Shown here piece after piece: positions 57,247 through 64,000 of a stretch of DNA of 64,000 nt. A program made the position numbers and the translations under genes. The notes beneath the pieces were generated by a model, which saw only the letters and a list, made by a program, of their open reading frames with translations, ran no database searches and was not told the DNA's origin. Where the stretch lies: positions 1-64,000 of the forward strand of contig NZ_BOMH01000038.1 of the NCBI RefSeq assembly GCF_016862095.1, given 5' to 3'. This stretch comes from Actinoplanes cyaneus. GTDB taxonomy: Bacteria; Actinomycetota; Actinomycetes; Mycobacteriales; Micromonosporaceae. Within the stretch, counting starts at the first letter, position 1; each line of letters begins with the position of its first letter.

Positions 57247-58221
57247 CTACGCCTGCGGGCCGGTCTGACGCAGATCCGGCAGCACCTTCTCGCCGAACGC
57301 CTCGATGAACGGCATCAGATCCTGCCCGACGTGATGCAGGTAGATACGGTCGAAGCCGAGCGACGCGTACTCACGAAGCTTCTCGGTGTGCGCCTCCAGG
57401 TCGGCCGACACGTTGACCACCTGACGGACCTGTTCCACCGTCACGTTCTCGCTGACCACGTCGAACTGCTCGACCGTCTCGAGATCCCAGCAGACCGGCG
57501 GCCGGAAGACGTTGCTGCGCCACTGGTCGTGCGCGATCGCCTCGGCCTCGTCCTCGGTCGGCGCCCAGCTCAGATGCACCTGCAGGCAGACCGGCCCACG
57601 GCCACCCGCGCCCCGGTACGCCTCGATCATCGCCCGCAACTGCTCGACCGGCGCGTTGACGGTGACCAGCCCGTCGGCCCACCCCGCGCACCAGGCGGCG
57701 GTCTTGGTGCTCACCGCGGCCCCGATCAGCGGCGGCGCCTCGGCCGGCCGGGTCCACAACCGGGCCCGGTCCACCGTGATCAGACCGTCCCGGGTGACCT
57801 CGTCGCCGGCCAGCAGCCCGCGGATGACCTCCACCGACTCCAGCAGCCGCGCCTCGCGCACCTCCTTGCGCGGCCACGGCTGCCCGGTGATGTGCTCGTT
57901 GCTGTACTCCCCGCTGCCCAGCGCCGCCCAGAACCGCCCCGGGAACATGGCGCCGAGGGTCCCGATCGCCTGCGCGATGATCGCCGGGTGGTAACGCTGG
58001 CCCGGCGCGTTGACGACACCGAACGAGAGGTTCGTGGCCTGCAGCGCCGCGCCGAGCCACGACCAGGCGAAAGCGGACTCGCCCTGCCGGCTGCTCCACG
58101 GCGAGAAGTGGTCGGAGCACATCGCGGCCTCGAAGCCGTGCTGTTCGGCCGCGATCACGGCGGCGAGCAGGTCGGCGGGCGGGATCTGCTCATGAGAGGC
58201 ATGGATTCCGTACTCCGTCAT
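57247..58221 (-). CDS. Luciferase-like flavin-dependent oxidoreductase
   Basis: 324 residues of the bacterial-luciferase-like superfamily. The N-terminus TEYGIHASHEQIPPADLLAA, the EAAMCSDHFSPWSSRQGESA element and FGVVNAPGQRYHPAIIAQAI are typical; SGEYSNEHITGQPWPRKEVR shows the active-site loop of the group related to F420-dependent glucose-6-phosphate dehydrogenase. Whether it uses F420 or FMN is not decidable; a known subgroup of this length lacks F420. The gene is alone and convergent with the ABC operon. Confidence 0.88.
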   Translation of the reverse strand: MTEYGIHASHEQIPPADLLAAVIAAEQHGFEAAMCSDHFSPWSSRQGESAFAWSWLGAALQATNLSFGVVNAPGQRYHPAIIAQAIGTLGAMFPGRFWAALGSGEYSNEHITGQPWPRKEVREARLLESVEVIRGLLAGDEVTRDGLITVDRARLWTRPAEAPPLIGAAVSTKTAAWCAGWADGLVTVNAPVEQLRAMIEAYRGAGGRGPVCLQVHLSWAPTEDEAEAIAHDQWRSNVFRPPVCWDLETVEQFDVVSENVTVEQVRQVVNVSADLEAHTEKLREYASLGFDRIYLHHVGQDLMPFIEAFGEKVLPDLRQTGPQA

Positions 58222-58456
58222 GCGTACGGCGTTACCCCGGCCCGCACTCCCGCAACCAAACCCACCCCCGAGGCCTGACCAGCCGCACTACGCCGCCCGG
58301 CTCCCGGCGATCCGCGTCGACCAGTGGTTGCCTGGCCCGGCCCGGCCGACCGCCGGGCGGGCCGAGGTGTTCGGGGTGGACGTCGCCGCCGTGGCCCGGG
58401 CGCCGCGATGCCGCTGTCACCGGTCACCGCCGGGCTCGGTGCGGCGCCGGGGCCCG

Positions 58457-58680
58457 GCCATCCGCACCCTGTTCGGCGCACCGATGGGGCTGGACACCGC
58501 GGGCGGGTTCACGGTGTGGCGGGTCGGCACATTCACCGCGGTGCTGCTCGGCGCCGGGGTGATCCTGGCGACCACTCGGATCACCCGCGGCGAGGAGGAC
58601 ACCGGCCGGTGGGACGTCCTGCTCGCCGGGCGGGTCCCGCTGCGCGAGGCCGTGGCGCGGCACGTCACCACCGTCATGAT
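58457..58680 (+). pseudogene. Fragment of ABC-2-type exporter permease
   Basis: In one plus frame AIRTLFGAPMGLDTAGGFTV, WRVGTFTAVLLGAGVILATT, then RITRGEEDTGRWDVLLAGRV and PLREAVARHV read like the first cytosolic loop and second helix of a bacterial exporter permease. No start codon with a ribosome site precedes it and the frame loses resemblance after 58680, where it meets the PD40 gene on the other strand. The rest of the permease and its ATPase are missing. Confidence 0.6.
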
Positions 58681-58734
58681 CGGCCGGCCGCGGCCTCGCG
58701 GGAGCGGGGGCGGCCGGCCTTGTGGACGGGCGGG

Positions 58735-60030
58735 TCAGCAGTTGCGCAGGCAGTGCAGATAGAGATGCGGGCGGCCGTGGCCCGGATCGACGCCGAGGTC
58801 CGTCGCCCTGGACAGGAACGCGACGCGGCTGCCGTCGGCCGAGGCGACCGGGCTGGAACTGTCGCCGTTGCCGGTCGCGCCGGTCGCGGTCACGCTGGCG
58901 GCGGTCGTCCGGCCGGTGTTCAGGTCCCGTACGAACACGTCGGCAACCGATCCGTTGGCGTCGCTCGCGACCAGGTCCGTGGCCGTCGAGGAGAACACCA
59001 CGTAACGGCCGCCGCGGGTCAGCCGGCCCGCGCCGCCGCCGGAGGCCGAGCCGCTTCGGCCGGCGCTCACCAGAGTGGTCCCCTCGGTGATCAGATCGTG
59101 GACGTAGACGTCGGACAGGCTGTTGGTGTCGGCCGGCACGTGCCGGTCCTCGCTGTGCCAGCCCACGCGGCCACCGTCCCGGCTGATGCTGGTGCCGGCC
59201 GCACTTCCGACGCTCAGGCGGGTCGCCCGGACAGTGACCCGGGATGCCAGGTCGTAGACGTAGACGCCGGCGCCGGTCGTGCCGTCGCCCAGCCAGTCGC
59301 CCCAGCCGGTGAAGACGACCCGCTTGCCGTTGCCCGAGACGGTGGCGTCCAGCATGATCAGGCCGGGGCCGCCGCCGACGGGCCGGCCGACTCTCGTGGT
59401 GCGACCCGTCTGGCGATCGTGGACGAACGCCGTCTGCATGGCCACCGGCACTCCCTCGTCGTCGGTGTCGGCGCCTCCGCCTATCAGGAACTCGACGTGG
59501 CGGCCGTTGTCGGAGATCGTGCCGAAGAAGCTGGGCCCCGAGACCTGGCGGCCACCGGTGAAGACGTTCTCCCGGGTGGTCACCCCGGTCTGGCGATCGT
59601 GCACGAAGATGTCGGGCCGGTTGTTGGTGTCGCCGGCGATCAGGTTGGACGCCATCGAGGTGAACGCCACGTACCGGCCGTTGCCGGAGATCGCGACACC
59701 CCAGTGGGCGCGCCCGTTGGCCGGCTGACCGCCCGGGGCGCCGCTGACCAGGGTGGTCGTGCCGCCGACCGTGTCCCGGACGAAGACATCGGCGACATTG
59801 TCGGCATCACCCGGCACGAGGTTGTCCGCCTCCGACACGAACGCGACATAGCGGCCGTCAGCGGAGATGTCGGTGTAGCTGACCAGGCCGTTTCCCGGCG
59901 TTCCGTCGGCGGCGACGTCGACCAGAGCAGTGGAGCCCGAACTCGCCGCGACGGCGGGCGCAGACGTGATGAATAGCGTGGCTGCCCCCGCGGCGGCCAC
60001 AAAGGCGCATGTTCTCAACGAGGTACGCAT
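58735..60030 (-). CDS. Secreted PD40-repeat (TolB-like) protein
   Basis: 431 residues from ATG 60030. The signal peptide is MRTSLRTCAFVAAAGAATLF to SAPAVAA. The rest consists of repeated beta-propeller units of PD40 type: DISADGRYVAFVSEADNLVP, GVAISGNGRYVAFTSMASNL, and later VASADGSRVAFLSRATDL; each unit has G-R-Y-V-A-F and a DVFVRD strand. The propeller probably has six or seven blades. Function outside the cell is unknown. The N-terminus could start 18 bases earlier at 60048. Confidence 0.82.
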   Translation of the reverse strand: MRTSLRTCAFVAAAGAATLFITSAPAVAASSGSTALVDVAADGTPGNGLVSYTDISADGRYVAFVSEADNLVPGDADNVADVFVRDTVGGTTTLVSGAPGGQPANGRAHWGVAISGNGRYVAFTSMASNLIAGDTNNRPDIFVHDRQTGVTTRENVFTGGRQVSGPSFFGTISDNGRHVEFLIGGGADTDDEGVPVAMQTAFVHDRQTGRTTRVGRPVGGGPGLIMLDATVSGNGKRVVFTGWGDWLGDGTTGAGVYVYDLASRVTVRATRLSVGSAAGTSISRDGGRVGWHSEDRHVPADTNSLSDVYVHDLITEGTTLVSAGRSGSASGGGAGRLTRGGRYVVFSSTATDLVASDANGSVADVFVRDLNTGRTTAASVTATGATGNGDSSSPVASADGSRVAFLSRATDLGVDPGHGRPHLYLHCLRNC

Positions 60031-60186
60031 GGCCACGACGCTAACCATCGACCAACATCATCTTCGCAGGTCAGGACCCCTCTGGCACGTATTGGTGAGG
60101 TCCCGCGCCAGTTCCCCCACGACACCACCGTCACGTCGGGAGCGGCGCTGCGGGCGGGGTGCGCGGGCCGGGAACGGGGATCAGCG

Positions 60187-60329
60187 TTGGCACGCACCAC
60201 CGTGCAGGACGCCGCGCGGGAAGCGGGTGTCCCGATGGCGACGATGTCGCGGGCGCTGACCGGGGCACCGTGAGCGCCGCGACGCGGGAGACCGTGCTGG
60301 AGGGGGCGACCCGGCTGGGCTATCGGTGA
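60187..60329 (+). pseudogene. LacI-family HTH fragment
   Basis: TTG 60187 begins ARTTVQDAAREAGVPMATMS, RALTGAP, then stops at TGA 60271-60273. One frame over, from 60270, VSAATRETVLEGATRLGYR continues exactly as LacI HTH domains do, to TGA at 60327-60329. So the HTH survives as two frames and the ligand-binding domain is gone. It is a decayed regulator; no sugar gene adjoins it. Confidence 0.75.
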
Positions 60330-60696
60330 ACCGGGGAGGCCGGCCTGGTGTGGCACGGCGCGCAGCCAGTTCCGGCGGGTGTCCCCCTCGGCGTGCTGCC
60401 GCGCGAAGCCGACCGCTCGCCTGCCGTTCGTGGTGGTTCGCGAGCCGTGGAACGGCCGCCAGGCGGGAACCGTCACGACAGCGATCGCCAAAGCCGGCGA
60501 GAGCGGCAGCGAACAACAGGTGTGTCAGCACAACGGGCTCCCGGAGAAGGTCAGCAAGAAATGATCGCCGACCAGGCTTCCCGGCACTCCGGCACACAAC
60601 ATACCGCATCGCCGCAGGGAGCCGGCCGTCGATGGATCATGCCGACGGTCCCGTGCGGTCACACCTGCCCGAGCTGACCGGGCGTATCGTCGGGCC
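60330..60696. other. No convincing gene
   Basis: Several Arg/Ser/Ala-rich frames cross this stretch on both strands but none has a motif or supported start. It separates the LacI fragment from the CBS gene and may hold the CBS promoter. Confidence 0.4.
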
Positions 60697-61140
60697 ATGC
60701 GCGCAGCGGACGTAGCGGTGTCGATGAGCACCGTGGTCGAGACCATGCCGGCCCGGGAAGCGGCCCGCGTGCTCGCCGCGCAGGACCTGCCCGGCCTCAT
60801 CGTGGTCGACGCGAAAGGCCGGCCGTTGACCGTGCTGGCCGGCACGCAGGTCCTGCGGATGGCGCTCCCGTCGTACTGTCAGGACGATCCGGCCCTGGCC
60901 CGGGTGATCGACGAGGCCGCCGCCGACGTCATCCTGTCCGGCATCGGTGAGCGCACCGTCGCCGACCTGCTGCCGAAGAATCGCCCGGAGCTGCCCGCCG
61001 TCAGTGCCGACGCGACACTGCTGGAGGTCGCGTCGCTGATGGCCCGCTCGGGTGTCCCCCTGGTCGCCGTCGTCGACAAGGAGCGGGTGATGACCGGCGC
61101 GATCACCCTCGACGGGCTGCTCGACCGGGTGCTGCTCTGA
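60697..61140 (+). CDS. CBS-domain protein
   Basis: 147 residues with two CBS motifs (about 10-60 and 90-145): TMPAREAARVLAAQDLPGLI and VSADATLLEVASLMARSGVP, LVAVVDKERVMTGAITLDGL. CBS pairs bind adenine nucleotides and regulate attached or partner proteins. It ends against the convergent ArsB/NhaD-like transporter gene; in related genomes a CBS protein commonly accompanies such transporters, so it may modulate it. The stop codons are adjacent. Confidence 0.9.
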   Translation: MRAADVAVSMSTVVETMPAREAARVLAAQDLPGLIVVDAKGRPLTVLAGTQVLRMALPSYCQDDPALARVIDEAAADVILSGIGERTVADLLPKNRPELPAVSADATLLEVASLMARSGVPLVAVVDKERVMTGAITLDGLLDRVLL

Positions 61141-62430
61141 TCAGAAGAACCGCAGCCAGAGGTACGGGACGGCCAGCGCCACCGAGATCACGGTCACGAC
61201 CAGCCCGTACTTGGTGAAGCCCCAGAAACTGATCCGGTGACCGGCTCGTTCGGCGATGCCGAGCACCACCACGTTCGCCGACGCGCCGACCGCTGTGGCA
61301 TTCCCGCCCAGGTCGGCGCCGATGGCGAGAGCCCACCACAGCACCTGCGCCTTGCCGAGACCGCCCTCGGCATTGACGAGTTCGCTGACGATCGGGCTCA
61401 TCGTCGCCACGTACGGGATGTTGTCGACGATCGCCGACAGGCCGGCCGAGGCCCACAGCATCAGCATGGTGGCCGGCCACAGCTTGCCCTCGACCGCGCC
61501 GGTCGCCGACCGGGCCAGGGTGTCGATCACCCCGGTCTCGACCAGGCCACCGACCATGACGAACAGGCCCGCGAAGAACACCAGCGTCGGCCACTCGACG
61601 TCCTTGGCCACCTCGGTCGCGTCCAGCCGCGACAGCGCGAGCAGCAGCAGGCCGCCGAGCAGCGCCACCACCGACGGCTCCAGGTGCAGCACCGTGTGCA
61701 GGCCGAACGCGACCAGTACCGCGCCCAGCACCACCAGGCTGATCACCACCAGCCGCGGGTCCCGGATCGCGTCGGACTCCCGCAACGCCATCACCTGCTT
61801 GACCCGCTCCGCGTCGTACCGGAAAGCCTTCCTGAACATGATCCGGCACAGCAGCACCAGCACGATGAGCACGACCAGCACGAACGGCGCCAGCACGCTG
61901 AGGAAGTCGTTGAAGGTCAGCCCGGAGCGGCTGGCGATGATGATGTTCGGCGGATCACCGACCAGGGTGGCCGTGCCACCGATGTTCGACGCGAGGACCT
62001 CGGCGATCAGGAACGGCACCGGTGGCACCCCGAGCCGCTCGCAGACCAGCAGGGTCACCGGAGCGACCAGCAGCACCGTGGTCACGTTGTCCAGGGCCGC
62101 CGACACCACCCCGGTGACGACCAGCAGGATCACCATGATCGGGAACGGGCGGCCGCGGGCCTTCTTCGCCGACCAGATCGCCACGTACTCGAACAGGCCG
62201 GTGTGTTTCAGCACCCCGACGATCAGCATCATCCCCAGCAGCAGGAAGATTACGTTCCAGTCGATGCCCGCTTCCTCGGAGAAGAACGCGTGCTCCGCGT
62301 CGGTGGCGCCGAGCGCCAGCATGATCGACGCGCCGCCCAGCGCGACCGCCACCCGGTTGATCTTCTCGGTGGCGATCAGCACGTACGCCATGGTGAACAC
62401 CGCGACAGCGATCCAGGAAAGCGTGGTCAT
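61141..62430 (-). CDS. ArsB/NhaD-like ion transporter
   Basis: 429 residues with about eleven membrane segments and GGAGAGG upstream of ATG 62430. The family signature is conserved: ATEKINRVAVALGGASIMLA, NVIFLLLGMMLIVGVLKHTG, SNIGGTATLVGDPPNIIIAS (the GTATLVGDPPN motif) and SAIVDNIPYVATMSPIVSEL, ending with GGNATAVGASANVV. Members transport arsenite, Na+/H+ or other ions. The substrate cannot be read from sequence. It is convergent with the CBS-domain gene. Confidence 0.92.
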   Translation of the reverse strand: MTTLSWIAVAVFTMAYVLIATEKINRVAVALGGASIMLALGATDAEHAFFSEEAGIDWNVIFLLLGMMLIVGVLKHTGLFEYVAIWSAKKARGRPFPIMVILLVVTGVVSAALDNVTTVLLVAPVTLLVCERLGVPPVPFLIAEVLASNIGGTATLVGDPPNIIIASRSGLTFNDFLSVLAPFVLVVLIVLVLLCRIMFRKAFRYDAERVKQVMALRESDAIRDPRLVVISLVVLGAVLVAFGLHTVLHLEPSVVALLGGLLLLALSRLDATEVAKDVEWPTLVFFAGLFVMVGGLVETGVIDTLARSATGAVEGKLWPATMLMLWASAGLSAIVDNIPYVATMSPIVSELVNAEGGLGKAQVLWWALAIGADLGGNATAVGASANVVVLGIAERAGHRISFWGFTKYGLVVTVISVALAVPYLWLRFF

Positions 62431-62599
62431 GGTGTGCCTCTCCTGGATCCGGACAGCCGTCATCGCTGCCGACCAGACTTCCCGGCACACCTGAGATCAA
62501 CCTATCAGCCCCCGCGATTCACGACCCTGGCCTGCGGTTCAGCAGAGCTGGGTCGCCCCGGCCCAGCGGATCGACAGCCCGTCTCGCGGCGCGTCCGCC

Positions 62600-63004
62600 T
62601 CATCGCGGCCCTGTCCCCCGGCTGAGCGTGGCCGTCATGGCCTGCGGCACGGTGTCGAACATCGTGAAGACCCCGCCGAGCCGTGCGGCCTGCAGGAACG
62701 ACACGAGGAACGGTGGCGCGGCCGCCAGCAGAACGTCACCGCCACGCCGCCGTGCCCCGTGGCGGGCCGCCACCAGAACACCGAGGCCCACCGAATCCGT
62801 CACCCCGGCACGGCTCAGGTCCACGATGATCCACGGGTCGCTCGCCAGCGCCGTCTCGAACGTCGCCCGCAGCCGCGCCGCCGTCGACAGGTCGAGGTCA
62901 CCGGTGATCCGGATCAGCGACCCGCCGCTGAACGCATGAACCACGACCTGATCGTCTGCCGCTTCTTGGGCTTCATCCCGGTCCACACCAGAAACGACGG
63001 TCAT
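62600..63004 (-). CDS. STAS-domain anti-sigma factor antagonist
   Basis: 134 residues from ATG 63004 (MTVVSGVDRDEAQEAADDQV). STAS core: GGSLIRITGDLDLSTAARLR, then DPWIIVDLSRAGVTDSVGLG with the conserved phosphorylatable serine in DSVG, then GDVLLAAAPPFLVSFLQAAR. Antagonists of this type bind an RsbW-like kinase in their unphosphorylated state and free a sigma factor. No RsbW or sigma partner is adjacent. Neighbouring PAS-domain gene suggests a stress-response network. Confidence 0.88.
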   Translation of the reverse strand: MTVVSGVDRDEAQEAADDQVVVHAFSGGSLIRITGDLDLSTAARLRATFETALASDPWIIVDLSRAGVTDSVGLGVLVAARHGARRRGGDVLLAAAPPFLVSFLQAARLGGVFTMFDTVPQAMTATLSRGTGPR

Positions 63005-63301
63005 CGTCGCACTCACCACCCTTTCGCCGGTCATCTGCTGCGGTCCGCACCGCCACTTGGCGGTATTCCCCGACACTGGACGGCGGAATCGTGACGGTGC
63101 TGCCGCGCTGACGTACGGGTGATCTGGTCCGGGCGCGGGAGCCGGTCGGCGGCGGCGCCTACCCGCATTTCCCGATACCGGAAACGGGTCCGGGGCTTCA
63201 GGGGGAGGATTGTGTCGCGCCCCCACCGGCTGTGCGGCAGCGCCCGGAGCCGCACTCGTGACGAGGGGCAGACCTGTGCAGAGAAGCCGACTGGAGTTTC
63301 G

Positions 63302-64000
63302 ATGGTTGAACTCTCCGATGCCGTGCTGGTCGGGTTGCTGGAGGCAGCGCCGGACTCCATCATCGGGGTGGGAACCGACGGCCGGATCGTCCTGGCCAAC
63401 GTCCGGACAGTCGAACTCTTCGGATACCAGCAGAGCGAGCTCGTCGGCAGGCCCATCGAGATCCTGCTGCCCGACCGTTTCCGCGCCATGCACTCGAGGC
63501 ACCGTCAGGACTACCTGGCCGACCCGCGGCCACGTCCGATGGGCGCCGGCGCGACCCTCGCCGGCCGGCGCAAGGACGGCCGCGAGTTTCCCGCCGAGAT
63601 CTCGTTGTCGTCGATCGACACGGGTCAGCTCCAGCTGGTCGTCGCGGCGGTGCGCGATGTGACCGACAGGCTGCGGCGCGAAGCACAGTTCCGGGACCTG
63701 CTGGAGGCCGCGCCCGATGCGATGGTGGGCGTGACGACCGATGGCCGCATCACGTTGATCAACGCGGCGACCGAGCGCCTGTTCGGCTACGGCCGGGACG
63801 AGTTGCTGGGGCAGGCGATCGAGATCCTGGTGCCCGACGCCGCCCGGGCCGACCATCCCGAGCTGCGGCTGCGCTACTTCCACGATCCCCGGCCTCGGCC
63901 GATGGGCGCCGGCGGTCTGCTGCGGGCACGGCACAAGGACGGCCGTGAGTTCCCTGCCGAGATCAGCCTGTCGGCGCTGCAGACCGAGGACGGGCTGATC
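63302..64000 (+). CDS. Tandem PAS-domain sensor (cut by window end)
   Basis: 233 residues visible from ATG 63302. Two PAS domains of about 120 residues each are closely similar: LLEAAPDSIIGVGTDGRIVL and LLEAAPDAMVGVTTDGRITL, then the shared DPRPRPMGAGATLAGRRKDG / DPRPRPMGAGGLLRARHKDG and REFPAEISLS. Such repeats usually precede a kinase, phosphatase (RsbU/SpoIIE type) or cyclase, but the output domain lies outside the window. It is divergent from the STAS gene, in keeping with a partner-switching cascade. Confidence 0.85.
   Translation, partial: MVELSDAVLVGLLEAAPDSIIGVGTDGRIVLANVRTVELFGYQQSELVGRPIEILLPDRFRAMHSRHRQDYLADPRPRPMGAGATLAGRRKDGREFPAEISLSSIDTGQLQLVVAAVRDVTDRLRREAQFRDLLEAAPDAMVGVTTDGRITLINAATERLFGYGRDELLGQAIEILVPDAARADHPELRLRYFHDPRPRPMGAGGLLRARHKDGREFPAEISLSALQTEDGLI

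Noticed and set aside
1..64000. Search for rRNA, tRNA, CRISPR arrays, transposases, integrases and plasmid or phage genes
   Set aside because: None recognised by motif or repeat pattern; the gene decay seen is not flanked by insertion-sequence-like ends.

Overview
The window is GC-rich (roughly 70%) and has strong third-position G/C bias, dense divergent regulator/enzyme pairs, MmyB-type XRE regulators, a DUF574-type methyltransferase, F420/flavin enzymes, an ECF sigma operon and PAS/GAF signalling proteins. This points to a soil actinomycete, most likely Micromonosporaceae (Actinoplanes-like). That placement is inferred from gene content. I saw no rRNA, tRNA, CRISPR array, transposase or integrase.

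1-10.5 kb is an accessory zone rich in decayed genes. Between intact genes (VOC protein, FAD oxidoreductase, AraC/GyrI regulator, C45 Ntn-hydrolase, MocR regulator, YceI protein) lie a ferredoxin remnant, an alpha/beta-hydrolase tail, a frameshifted DUF1990 gene, an XRE regulator that lost its ligand domain, an aldo/keto reductase with its middle removed, a fused GlxA/DJ-1 remnant and an F420-type reductase with an internal in-frame deletion.

10.5-22.4 kb holds a TetR regulator with a clear palindrome, an aldo/keto reductase-cupin operon divergent from its XRE regulator across a paired operator, a 1054-residue protein joining a histidine kinase to a diguanylate cyclase, a second multi-sensor histidine kinase, a methyltransferase, a nitroreductase and a 5'-truncated MarR gene.

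22.4-34.3 kb contains the most unusual locus: a tight minus-strand operon at 23892-28415 encoding a coiled-coil protein, two related TRAFAC-type GTPases and a protein with a long Pro/Ala-rich tail. A phosphotransferase-like kinase lies downstream, and a STAND-like ATPase with a possible C-terminal HTH lies beyond a cyclase gene. TetR/SnoaL, two small hydrophilic proteins and a lipoprotein follow.

34.4-40.6 kb is regulatory: a two-component system whose sensor has four extracytoplasmic cysteines, XRE, MerR and AraC regulators, and a quinone oxidoreductase. 40.8-45.5 kb carries a flavodoxin-like reductase convergent with an operon for a glycosyltransferase, Rieske dioxygenase alpha and beta subunits, a carboxymuconolactone decarboxylase-like protein and a Cys-rich protein. 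45.9-53.7 kb has a secreted GH2 enzyme with a ricin-type lectin domain under a promoter/operator, then three alpha/beta hydrolases with two TetR regulators, a DUF4260 membrane protein and a 33-residue membrane peptide.

53.8-57.2 kb is one overlapping operon: ECF sigma factor, zinc-binding anti-sigma factor, ABC ATPase, ABC permease. It ends in a strong hairpin shared with a convergent luciferase-like monooxygenase gene. The last part carries an ABC-permease fragment, a secreted PD40-repeat protein, a LacI fragment, a CBS-domain protein convergent with an ArsB/NhaD-like transporter, a STAS anti-sigma antagonist and a tandem-PAS sensor cut by the window end.
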